Source: Micromonospora sp. NBC_00389 (GTDB lineage Bacteria > Actinomycetota > Actinomycetes > Mycobacteriales > Micromonosporaceae). Taken from it: a stretch of DNA of 64,000 nucleotides. Below, one piece after another: positions 18,243 through 26,051 of this stretch. The stretch lies in assembly GCF_036059255.1 (NCBI RefSeq), contig NZ_CP107947.1, forward strand, positions 5,394,001 to 5,458,000, given 5' to 3'. A program made the translations under genes and the position numbers. Below the pieces are notes generated by a model. That model ran no database searches. It was not told where the DNA came from and saw nothing but the letters and a program-made list of their open reading frames with translations. How positions within the stretch are numbered: position 1 is the stretch's first letter; each line of letters starts with the position of its first letter.

Positions 18243-19901
18243 ATGGCGAACCCGGTGATCCTGACCGTCGACGACGACCCGGTGGTCTCCCGGGCGGTGG
18301 CCCGGGACATCCGCCGCCACTACGGCGACCGCTACCGGGTGCTGCGGGCCGCCTCCGGCCCGGAGGCGCTGGACGCGTTGCGGGAGGTCAAACTGCGCGG
18401 CGAGCAGGTGGCGCTGCTGCTGGCCGACCACCGGATGCCGGAGATGACCGGCGTCGAGTTCCTGGAGGCCGCGATGGACATCTTCCCGGCCGCCCGCCGG
18501 GTGCTGCTCACCGCGTACGCGGACACCGACGCCGCCATCGAGGCGATCAACGTGGTCGACCTGGACCATTACCTGCTCAAGCCCTGGCACCCGCCGGAGG
18601 AGAAGCTGTACCCGGTGGTGGACGGCCTGCTGGAGGCGTGGGCGCTCACCCCGGACGCGGCGACCACCGAGATCCGGGTGGTCGGTCACCGCTGGTCAGC
18701 GCCGTCGTTCAAGGTCCGCGACTTCCTGGCCCGCAATCTGGTGCCGTACCGCTGGCTGCTGGCCGACGATCCGGAGGGCGCCCGACTGCTCGACGCGGCG
18801 GGGGCCACCGAGGCGGACGTGCCGCTGGTGGTGACCGCCGAGGGTAAGGCGCTGATCGCGCCGAGCGAGGCCGAGTTGGCCGGGCTGGCCGGGCTGACCG
18901 TGGTGCCGGCGTCCGACTTCTACGACCTCGTGGTGATCGGCGCCGGCCCGGCCGGTCTGGGCTCGGCCGTGTACGGCGCGTCGGAGGGCCTGCGCACCGT
19001 GCTGGTCGAGCGGCGGGCGACCGGCGGGCAGGCTGGCCAGAGCAGTCGGATCGAGAACTACCTGGGCTTCCCGGACGGCGTCTCTGGCGCGCAGCTGACC
19101 GACCGGGCCCGGCGGCAGGCGGTGAAGTTCGGCGCCGAGCTGCTCAGTGCCCGGGAGGTGGTCGGCCTGACCGAGGCCGGCTCCGCCCGGCTGCTGCGCT
19201 TCGGCGACGGCACCGAGATCGCCGCGCACACCGTGGTGCTGGCCACCGGGGTCTCCTACCGGGTGCTTGACGCCCCCGGGCTGGCCGACTTCACCGGCCG
19301 GGGGGTCTTCTACGGCTCCACCGCCATGGAGGCGCCGAACTGCGTCGAGCAGGACGTCTACATCGTCGGCGGGGCCAACTCGGCCGGCCAGGCCGCAGTG
19401 CACTTCTCCCGGTACGCGGCCAGGGTGCACCTGCTGATCCGGGGCGCTGACCTGACCACCTCGATGTCGCGGTACCTGATCGACCAGTTGGAGCGGATCG
19501 ACCGGATCACGGTGCACCCGCACACGGCCGTGGTCGGCGGCGCCGGGCAGGACCACCTGCAACGGCTCACCCTCTGCGACACCCGCACCGGGGAGGCCCG
19601 CTCGGTCGACACGTCCTGGCTGTTCATCTTCATCGGCGCCGAGCCCCGGACCGACTGGCTGGACGGGGTGCTGGTCCGCGACGGGCGTGGCTTCATCGTC
19701 ACCGGTCCCGACCTGGTGACCGGTGGTCGGCGGCCGGCCGGCTGGTCGCTGTCGCGCGACCCGTACCACCTGGAGACCAGCCTGCCGGGGGTGTTCGCCG
19801 CCGGGGACGTGCGGGCCGAGTCGGTCAAGCGGGTCGCCTCGGCCGTCGGCGAGGGCGCCATGGCCGTGTCGCTCGTGCACCGCTACCTGGAGGCCCAGTG
19901 A
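18243..19901 (+). CDS. response-regulator receiver fused to thioredoxin-reductase-like flavoprotein
   Basis: 552 residues. Receiver domain 1-130 with acidic pocket D10-D12, phospho-acceptor D62 (LLLADHRMPEMTG), T90 and K113, so probably phosphorylatable. Residues 142-220 look like a glutaredoxin/thioredoxin-fold domain lacking its CxxC (WSAPSFKVRDFL). From 226 a thioredoxin-reductase-like flavoprotein follows: FAD motif [15 protein letters not shown] (231-245), NADPH motif VGGANSAGQAA, C-terminal GVFAAGDVRAESVKRVASA. At the place of the redox CATC the sequence is GSTA (358-361), so disulfide reduction is unlikely. RefSeq-type names call this family fused response regulator/thioredoxin-disulfide reductase. 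The adjacent histidine kinase is the likely partner. ATG 18243 is preferred over in-frame ATG 18234. Confidence 0.85.
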   Translation: MANPVILTVDDDPVVSRAVARDIRRHYGDRYRVLRAASGPEALDALREVKLRGEQVALLLADHRMPEMTGVEFLEAAMDIFPAARRVLLTAYADTDAAIEAINVVDLDHYLLKPWHPPEEKLYPVVDGLLEAWALTPDAATTEIRVVGHRWSAPSFKVRDFLARNLVPYRWLLADDPEGARLLDAAGATEADVPLVVTAEGKALIAPSEAELAGLAGLTVVPASDFYDLVVIGAGPAGLGSAVYGASEGLRTVLVERRATGGQAGQSSRIENYLGFPDGVSGAQLTDRARRQAVKFGAELLSAREVVGLTEAGSARLLRFGDGTEIAAHTVVLATGVSYRVLDAPGLADFTGRGVFYGSTAMEAPNCVEQDVYIVGGANSAGQAAVHFSRYAARVHLLIRGADLTTSMSRYLIDQLERIDRITVHPHTAVVGGAGQDHLQRLTLCDTRTGEARSVDTSWLFIFIGAEPRTDWLDGVLVRDGRGFIVTGPDLVTGGRRPAGWSLSRDPYHLETSLPGVFAAGDVRAESVKRVASAVGEGAMAVSLVHRYLEAQ

Positions 19902-20022
19902 GCGCGAGGAGTGAGCCGGGCCTGCGAGCCCCGCAGTCGCGAACCAAGGAGGCCCAGTGAGCGCGAGGAGTGAGCCGGGCCTGCCGAGCCCCGCAGTCGC
20001 GAACCAAGGAGGCCCAGTGAGC
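19890..20022 (+). repeat. 59/60-bp tandem repeat at gene junction
   Basis: Two nearly identical units (19890-19948, 59 bp; 19949-20008, 60 bp) and the first 14 bases of a third (20009-20022). Each unit begins at the 3' end of the receiver-flavoprotein gene (GAGGCCCAGTGA) and ends in AACCAAG, so each junction rebuilds AAGGAGG plus a GTG start. The second unit is 60 bp and keeps the downstream kinase frame open; the first is 59 bp and does not. Confidence 0.95.
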
Positions 20023-21456
20023 ACCGAGACCGATCGCCTGACGCCCGCGCAGCTGCGCACCCTGTTCCTGTTCGAGGCACTCGACGAGGCGCAGCTCGAC
20101 TGGCTGGCCGAACACGGCCGGGTCGAGCAGCGTGCCGGCGGCACCCTGGTGTACGGCGAAGGCGAGGCCGCCACCTGCTTCTTCGTGCTGCTGCGCGGCG
20201 CGGTGGCGTTGAGCCGGCAGGTGCGCGGCGACGACGTCGAGACCAGCCGGACCGACCAGCGCGGGGTGTACGGCGGGGCCACCCAGGCGTACCTGGGCGA
20301 CCAGGTCGAGCAGATCTACCGCAACAGCCTGCGGGCGGTGACCGACGCGGAGTTCTTCGTGCTGCCGGCGGAGGACTTCGCGCACGCCCTGCGGTCCTGG
20401 TTCCCGATGCCCATGCACCTGCTGGAGGGGCTGTTCTTCGGGATGCGGAACAGCCAGACGATCGTCGGCGAACGGGAGCGGCTGCTGGCGCTCGGCTCAC
20501 TCTCGGCGGGGCTGACCCATGAGCTGAACAATCCGGCCGCGGCGGCGGTGCGGGCCACCTCGGTGCTGCGCGACCGGGTCGCCGGGATGCGGCACAAGCT
20601 CGCGATGATCGCCGACGGCCGGCTGGACGGCCGGGCATTGCACGGGCTGGTCGCGTTGCAGGAGGAGGCGGTGGCCCGAGTGGCCACCGCGCCGAAGCTG
20701 ACCCCGATGGCCACCGCCGACGCGGAGGACACCCTCACCGAGTGGCTGGAGGAGCGCGGGGTGAGCGGCGCCTGGGACCTGGCGCCGATCCTGGTCGGCG
20801 GCGGGCTCGACGTGGCCTGGCTGGGTCGGGTGAAGGAGGCGGTCGGCCCGGCGGACCTGGAGGCGGCGGTGCGCTGGCTCACCTACACCGTCGACACCGA
20901 GCTGCTGATGCGCGAGATCGGCGACGCGGTGACCCGGATCTCCGGCCTGGTCGGCGCCGCCAAGCAGTACTCCCAGCTGGACCGCGCGCCGTACCAGGTG
21001 GTGGACGTGCACGACCTGCTCGACGCCACGCTGGTGATGTTCAAGGCGAAGATCCCCGCCCAGGTCAAGCTGGTCCGCGAGTACGACCACGGCCTCCCGC
21101 CGGTCCCCGCGTACGCCGCCGAGCTGAACCAGGTGTGGACCAACCTGATCGACAACGCGCTGGGCGCGATGGGGGAGAAGGGCGTGCTGACCGTCCGCAC
21201 CGGACGCGTCGGCGACCTCCTGGCCGTGGAGATCACCGACACCGGCCCCGGCATCCCGCCCGAGGTACGCCCCCGCATCTTCGAGCCCTTCTTCACCACC
21301 AAGCCGGTGGGCGCGGGCACCGGCCTGGGGCTGGACATCTCGTACCGGATCGTGGTGCACAAGCACCACGGCGACATCCGGGTGGAGACCGAGCCGGGGC
21401 GGACCACCTTCCGGGTGCTGCTGCCGGTCACCGAGGCCACACCGCCGACCCCCTGA
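20017..21456 (+). CDS. cyclic-nucleotide-domain histidine kinase
   Basis: 479 residues from GTG 20017 (AAGGAGG at 20005-20011); an in-frame GTG at 19957, with an identical ribosome-binding site, would add 20 residues from the tandem repeat. Domain order: CRP-like cNMP-binding domain (about 11-135), a helical segment with phosphorylatable H168 in LSAGLTHELNNPAAAA, and a HATPase domain with N-box NLIDNALGAM, DTGPGIPP and GTGLGLDISYRIV. No membrane helices, so a cytosolic sensor kinase. It probably phosphorylates the receiver of the preceding flavoprotein; without the tandem repeat the two genes would overlap as GTGA. Confidence 0.85.
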   Translation: MSTETDRLTPAQLRTLFLFEALDEAQLDWLAEHGRVEQRAGGTLVYGEGEAATCFFVLLRGAVALSRQVRGDDVETSRTDQRGVYGGATQAYLGDQVEQIYRNSLRAVTDAEFFVLPAEDFAHALRSWFPMPMHLLEGLFFGMRNSQTIVGERERLLALGSLSAGLTHELNNPAAAAVRATSVLRDRVAGMRHKLAMIADGRLDGRALHGLVALQEEAVARVATAPKLTPMATADAEDTLTEWLEERGVSGAWDLAPILVGGGLDVAWLGRVKEAVGPADLEAAVRWLTYTVDTELLMREIGDAVTRISGLVGAAKQYSQLDRAPYQVVDVHDLLDATLVMFKAKIPAQVKLVREYDHGLPPVPAYAAELNQVWTNLIDNALGAMGEKGVLTVRTGRVGDLLAVEITDTGPGIPPEVRPRIFEPFFTTKPVGAGTGLGLDISYRIVVHKHHGDIRVETEPGRTTFRVLLPVTEATPPTP

Positions 21457-21558
21457 CCCGCGGAGTTGGCGGGCGTTCATCGCCTTCGCCCGGCGTGGCT
21501 GACCTGGAATGGTCGCTTCGGCGCGGGCCGAACGATGACGGCCGTACGGTCGGCGACC

Positions 21559-22191
21559 ATGACGATCAGCCACACCCCAACCGCCACCGAGCACCTGACG
21601 ATCAACCCGAGCATCCTGTACTTCGGCACCCCGGTGGCGCTGCTCAGCACCGAGAACGACGACGGCAGCGCCAACCTGGCACCGATCTCGTCGGCGTGGG
21701 CCCTCGGCCAGGTCGTCGTGCTGGGCCTCGGCCGCGATGGGCAGACCGCGCACAATCTCGCCGCTCGCCCCGACCTGGTGATCAATCTTCCCGCTGCTGA
21801 CCAGTGGGAGGCTGTCGAGCGGCTGGCGCCGTTGACCGGACGGCACCCGGTGCCGGTGGCCAAGCGGGACCGGTTCCGACACGAGCCGGCGAAGTTCGAG
21901 GCCGCCGGCCTGCGGCCGCAGCCGTCGCGCTGCGTCCGACCGCCCCGGGTGGCCGAGTGCCCGCTGCACCTGGAGGCCCGTGCCACCCGGATCCACGCCG
22001 ACGTCACTGACACGTTCCTCATCGTCGAGGCCCACGTCCTGGCGGTGCACGCCGACGCCCGCATCGTCCTGCCGGGCACCGACCATGTCGACCCGGCGGC
22101 CTGGCATCCGTTGATCTACAACTTCCGCCACTACTTCGGGCTCGGCGCCGAGCTGGGTCACAGCTTCCGCTCGGAGACGCCGGCCGGCTGA
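21559..22191 (+). CDS. flavin reductase-like FMN-binding split-barrel protein
   Basis: 210 residues. INPSILYFGTPVALLSTEN, ANLAPISSAWALG and HNLAARPDLVINLP are the FMN-binding split-barrel pattern of the flavin reductase/DIM6-NTAB group, which binds FMN and often reduces flavin or acts on small aromatic substrates. ATG 21559 is chosen; upstream in-frame codons from 21466 or ATG 21535 lack family similarity. Separate from the preceding kinase by 100 bases. Confidence 0.75.
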   Translation: MTISHTPTATEHLTINPSILYFGTPVALLSTENDDGSANLAPISSAWALGQVVVLGLGRDGQTAHNLAARPDLVINLPAADQWEAVERLAPLTGRHPVPVAKRDRFRHEPAKFEAAGLRPQPSRCVRPPRVAECPLHLEARATRIHADVTDTFLIVEAHVLAVHADARIVLPGTDHVDPAAWHPLIYNFRHYFGLGAELGHSFRSETPAG

Positions 22192-22330
22192 CCTGGGTGA
22201 CTCGGGATCTTCCGGTTGGTGACGACACGCCATTGGCACACCCGTGCGACGCGCCGATTACCTGAAGACATCGAACGGTTGCGGGCAGTAGTGTCGGGCG
22301 GCATCCGTGATCCCGCCCCGAGGAGGGTCC

Positions 22331-24280
22331 GTGGAGTCGATGGCCCGGCAGCGCACCGCTCCCCAGGACGACGATCCGCCGGGCGATCCGCCCGACACCA
22401 TGCTGCCGGAGCTGGAGGATCGCGACTGGATGCACCACGCGCAGGAGTTCGCGCACACCAGTTTCTGGGCGGTGGCCCGCCGGCTGCCCCGGCTGGTCAG
22501 GGAGGCGGTCGGGCTGGCCTGGGCCACCAACCGCAGGGACACCGTCGCCTCCATCGGGCTCAACGTCGCCGCCGGGGTGATGACCACGTTCGGCCTGCTC
22601 GCCACGACCAGTGTGCTGCGCGAGTTGTTCGCCGCGGGTCCCACCCCGGACCGGGTCCGCTCGGCCCTGCCGGCGCTGATCGTGGCCGCTGCGGCGGTGT
22701 CGGCGCGCGGCGGTCTCACGATCGCGGCAGGCTGGGCCCAGGCCCGACTGACCCCGCAGATCAACTATCAGGTCGAGCTTCGGCTGTTCGAGGCCACCAC
22801 GGCGGTGGACCTGGCCGCGTTCGACGACGCCGGCTTCGCCGAGGAGATGGATCGGGCGCGGGACCGGGGGATGGCGGAGGCGGCGTACATCGTCGACCAC
22901 ACCGTCAACCTGGTCACCGGTGTGGTCGGCATGCTCGCCACCGCGGTGGCGGTGACCGTCATCCAGCCGCTGCTGCTGCCCTGCCTGCTGCTCGCGGCGA
23001 TACCCCAGGCGATCACTGCGGTGCGGATGGCCCGCCGGGAGTACCTGGCGATGCTGGCCCGGATCACCCGACGGCGTCGGATGTGGATGCTGGCCCACCT
23101 GATGGCCAACCGGCACACCGCCGCCGAGGTGCGCGCCTACCAGATGCGCGACTTCCTGCTGGCCGAGTATCGCGGGGTGATGGCCGTCGAGACCCGGGCC
23201 CAACTGCGCCTGGTCCGCTCGCAGACCGGCACCCGGGTGGTCGGCGCCACGGTGGCGGGCCTGGCCACCTTCGGGGTGTACGCGGTCCTCGGCGGCCTGT
23301 TGCTGAACGGGATGGTCGCCCTCGCGGCCGCGGCCACCGCACTGCTCGCCCTGCAGTCCGCGCGGACCAGCCTGGGCGTCGCGGTCATCGCCACCAACTC
23401 GCTGTACGAGGACGCCCTCTACTACCAGGACTACCGCGACTTCCTCGACCGCGCCCAGACCCGCGTGCCGATCGGCGGCGACCAGGTGGCCGAGGGTGTC
23501 GACGCGATCGAGGTGGACGAGGTGAGCCTGCGCTATCCGGACACCGACGCGCCGGCGGTGGACCGGGTCAGCCTGACCGTCCGGCGAGGCGAGGTGATCG
23601 CGCTGGTCGGCGAGAACGGCTCCGGCAAGACCACCCTGGCCAAACTGATCGCGGGGCTCTACCGGCCGACCGGCGGGGTGATCCGCTGGGACGGCGTCGA
23701 CGCCGCTGAGCTCGACCCACGCGCCCTCGGCGCGCAAGTGGCCGTGATGACCCAGGAATGGTGGAAGTTCCCGTTCACCGCCGGGCAGAACATCCGCGTC
23801 GGCCGGCACGACCGCCCGCCGGAGCGACCCGGCCCCAGCGTGCAGGAGGCAGCCGGAGCGGCCGCCGCGCACGACATGATCGTCGGCCTGCCGCACGGCT
23901 ATGACACCCTGCTCGACCGGGAGTTCAAGGATGGGCACGAGCTGTCCGGCGGGCAGTGGCAGCGGCTGGTCGCCGCTCGCGGCCTCTACCGCGACGCCGC
24001 GCTGCTGATCTGCGACGAACCGTCGGCCGCGCTGGACGCCCGCGCCGAACACGCCCTATTCCAGCACCTGCGCCGCCGACCCGACCGAGCGGTCGTCCTG
24101 ATCACCCACCGGCTGGCCAACGTCCGGCACGCCGACCGGATCTTCGTCATGGACCGGGGTCGACTCGTCCAGCACGGCAACCACGACGAGCTGATGGCGG
24201 CCGGCGGTCTCTACCGGGAGCTGTTCGAGCTCCAGGCCGCCGGCTACCTCGCCGGCACTGACGACGCACTACCCCGCTGA
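22331..24280 (+). CDS. ABC exporter, fused permease and ATPase
   Basis: About 649 residues. A hydrophilic N-terminus (1-55), an ABC type-1 membrane domain with about six helices (60-370) and an ATPase: Walker A LVGENGSGKTTLAKLIAG, signature ELSGGQWQRLVAARGL, Walker B ALLICDEPSAALD and switch His in VLITHRLANVRHAD. Likely a homodimeric exporter of a lipid, peptide or drug; substrate unknown. GTG 22331 follows GAGGAGGG closely; ATG 22340 is a plausible alternative. Confidence 0.85.
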   Translation: MESMARQRTAPQDDDPPGDPPDTMLPELEDRDWMHHAQEFAHTSFWAVARRLPRLVREAVGLAWATNRRDTVASIGLNVAAGVMTTFGLLATTSVLRELFAAGPTPDRVRSALPALIVAAAAVSARGGLTIAAGWAQARLTPQINYQVELRLFEATTAVDLAAFDDAGFAEEMDRARDRGMAEAAYIVDHTVNLVTGVVGMLATAVAVTVIQPLLLPCLLLAAIPQAITAVRMARREYLAMLARITRRRRMWMLAHLMANRHTAAEVRAYQMRDFLLAEYRGVMAVETRAQLRLVRSQTGTRVVGATVAGLATFGVYAVLGGLLLNGMVALAAAATALLALQSARTSLGVAVIATNSLYEDALYYQDYRDFLDRAQTRVPIGGDQVAEGVDAIEVDEVSLRYPDTDAPAVDRVSLTVRRGEVIALVGENGSGKTTLAKLIAGLYRPTGGVIRWDGVDAAELDPRALGAQVAVMTQEWWKFPFTAGQNIRVGRHDRPPERPGPSVQEAAGAAAAHDMIVGLPHGYDTLLDREFKDGHELSGGQWQRLVAARGLYRDAALLICDEPSAALDARAEHALFQHLRRRPDRAVVLITHRLANVRHADRIFVMDRGRLVQHGNHDELMAAGGLYRELFELQAAGYLAGTDDALPR

Positions 24281-24322
24281 CACCCGCGCCGATCGCGCGG
24301 CTGTCGCGCCGACCGAACCGAC

Positions 24323-24402
24323 TCAAGATCGCGCTAGATCCTGGTCGTAGTGGCCTCCAACCGCGCCGATACCACTACAACCAGGATGCAGCGCGATCTT
24401 GA
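24323..24402. terminator. long imperfect hairpin between convergent genes
   Basis: An 80-base inverted repeat: 13 bp perfect (24323-24335 with 24390-24402), then 8 bp (24338-24345 with 24380-24387) and 7 bp (24347-24353 with 24372-24378). It lies between convergent genes and can stop transcription from both sides. It shares the GTAGTGG element and layout with the hairpin at 57140-57240, so it may be a dispersed repeat. Confidence 0.75.
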
Positions 24403-24429
24403 CCCGGGAGAGGCCGGGGGAGTGGGAGG

Positions 24430-24945
24430 TCAGGCGCGGCGGTTGGGGGTGAGGAAGTCGGCGAGCACCCGGGTGTGGGTGGAGAACGCCAGCTCGACCG
24501 GGTCGGTGAGCACCAGCCACTCGGTGGCCTCCTCGGTCGGCGCCGACGGCGGCAGTTCCTCGATCGGCCGCTCGGGCAGCACTCCGAAGATCATCATGGT
24601 GCCGCCGGCCGGTGCCCCGTGCACCGCGAAGAGGCGGGCGCCCTCGGCCGCCGCGACCAGCCCGGTCTCCTCCCGCAGCTCACGGACCAGCGCGTCGGAC
24701 CACTCCTCGCCGTACTCGATGAAGCCGCCGGGCAGCGCGAGCAGCCCGCGGGCCGGCGCGATGTCCCGGCGGACCACCACCACGCCCAGGCCCTCGGCGG
24801 TGCGGACCGGCAGCACCGCCACCGCGACGGGCAGCGGGTTGCGCCAGACGGTCTCGCCGCAGCCCGCGCAGACCCGCGGCCACCCGGCCGTCGCCGGGTA
24901 GGCGGCGCCGCAGTAGGAGCAGTGCGAGTACGGCGAACCGATCAT
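24430..24945 (-). CDS. Nudix hydrolase with N-terminal zinc ribbon
   Basis: 171 residues. Four cysteines in CSYCG and CAGCG (residues 9-31) form a zinc ribbon as in NudC-like proteins. The Nudix box begins GGFIEYGEEW and ends RELREETGL, with all metal-binding glutamates present. Hydrolyses a nucleoside-diphosphate derivative; whether NADH/capped RNA (as NudC) or another compound is unclear because the NudC SQPWPFP motif is missing. ATG 24945 is chosen so that the zinc ribbon begins normally. Confidence 0.87.
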   Translation of the reverse strand: MIGSPYSHCSYCGAAYPATAGWPRVCAGCGETVWRNPLPVAVAVLPVRTAEGLGVVVVRRDIAPARGLLALPGGFIEYGEEWSDALVRELREETGLVAAAEGARLFAVHGAPAGGTMMIFGVLPERPIEELPPSAPTEEATEWLVLTDPVELAFSTHTRVLADFLTPNRRA

Positions 24946-25009
24946 GCGGCTGCACGTTACCCGCACCGCCGCCGTCGATCGGAGGACGGCGGCGGCGCGG
25001 GGGATGTGC

Positions 25010-25651
25010 TCAGGCGGTCGGGGCGCCGGTGTAGAAGGCGGTGGTGCGCTCGGCGGCGGCCTTTGCCTCGTCGGCGTCGGTGCCGGCGGCGGTGCTCGCC
25101 TCCCCCCACAGTTGGCTGCTCAGCTCCATGAACCGGCGCCCCTCGTCGGAGGCGCTCCACTCGACGCTCTGCTCCGGCGAGACCCCGCTGCCGTCGCCGG
25201 CCAAATAGGAGGCGAGGCCGAGCAGGCCCAGGTCCCACCCGACGCCGACGGCACCCGGGCCGAACTGGGCCCACCGGTCCTGGTCGACATGCGCGATGTG
25301 GTCCAGCTCGAAGCGGGTCCGCTCGGCGTCCACCGGGGTGAGCCGCACCTCGATCCAGCTCACCTCGTTGCCGTACTCCCAGGTGGCGGTGAAGCGGTGC
25401 GGCGGGTCGCAGGTCTCGATGGTGCCGCCCGCGTTGCCCTCGAGCTGGTAACGCCCGTGCAGCCGCAGGTCGCCGGAGATCGGCAGGAACCAACGCGGAA
25501 TACGTTCGGCGTTGGTGCAGGCATCCCAGAGATCTTCGAGCGTCGCGTGGTACGTCTGGCTGACCGTGCTCACCCGGGCCTCGCCGGCCTCCAGGGTGCG
25601 GCTGCCGACCGTGCGCTGGACGGCGTTGATCTGCTCGGTCGCGTCGATCAT
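25010..25651 (-). CDS. SRPBCC/AHSA1-type START-fold protein
   Basis: 213 residues. A hydrophobic-ligand-binding fold of the Aha1/polyketide-cyclase group: ATLEDLWDACTNAERIPRWF, GGTIETCDPPHRFTATWEYG and the C-terminal long helix beginning GPGAVGVGWDLGLLGL. GAGAGGTAG precedes the ATG. The arsR-type repressor gene ends five bases upstream, so the two form an operon, a common pairing in actinobacteria. The ligand is unknown. Confidence 0.82.
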   Translation of the reverse strand: MIDATEQINAVQRTVGSRTLEAGEARVSTVSQTYHATLEDLWDACTNAERIPRWFLPISGDLRLHGRYQLEGNAGGTIETCDPPHRFTATWEYGNEVSWIEVRLTPVDAERTRFELDHIAHVDQDRWAQFGPGAVGVGWDLGLLGLASYLAGDGSGVSPEQSVEWSASDEGRRFMELSSQLWGEASTAAGTDADEAKAAAERTTAFYTGAPTA

Positions 25652-25656
25652 CGTGT

Positions 25657-26013
25657 CTACCTCTCTTCGGGGTCTCCTGGCCCACGCAGCCGACGCTCGC
25701 GTCGGCCCCGGGCCAGCTCGGTGGCGAGTGCCGCCAGGGGCGGGGTCCAGAACCGGCGAAAGTGCTCCAGCCAGCCGTCGACCTCGCGCAGCGGGCGCGG
25801 GTCGACCGCGTACAGCCGCCGGGTACCCTCCGGCCGCACGGTGGCGAAGCCGTTGTCCCGCAACACCTTGAGGTGCTGCGACACGGCGGGCTGTGAGATG
25901 CCGAACTCGTCACGGATCACCGCGCTGACCGCGCCGGCGGTCTGCTCGCCGGCGGCGAGCAGCTCCAGGATGCGGCGCCGGACCGGATCGCCCAGCACGT
26001 CGAAAGCGTGCAC
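25657..26013 (-). CDS. ArsR-family transcriptional repressor
   Basis: 118 residues. Winged helix-turn-helix: FDVLGDPVRRRILELLAAGE, ISQPAVSQHLKVLRDNGF and VRPEGTRRLYAVDPRPL. No metal-binding cysteine pair is visible, so it probably responds to something other than metal. A promoter and a palindrome lie immediately upstream, and the GTG at 26013 sits about 7 bases after the -10 box, suggesting a leaderless transcript. Probably controls itself and the SRPBCC gene. Confidence 0.87.
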   Translation of the reverse strand: MHAFDVLGDPVRRRILELLAAGEQTAGAVSAVIRDEFGISQPAVSQHLKVLRDNGFATVRPEGTRRLYAVDPRPLREVDGWLEHFRRFWTPPLAALATELARGRRERRLRGPGDPEER

Positions 26014-26020
26014 GACGAGC

Positions 26021-26051
26021 TTTATATCATTGCCGGCTTATTTAAGCCAAG
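26021..26051 (-). promoter_or_regulatory. arsR promoter with internal operator palindrome
   Basis: On the minus strand TTGGCT (26051-26046) and TATAAA (26026-26021) are separated by 19 bases. The spacer holds GGCTTA-TT-TAAGCC (26035-26048), a 6+2+6 palindrome placed to block RNA polymerase. Only 7 bases separate the -10 box from the GTG start. The site overlaps the 3' end of the upstream paoC-like gene. Confidence 0.55.
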
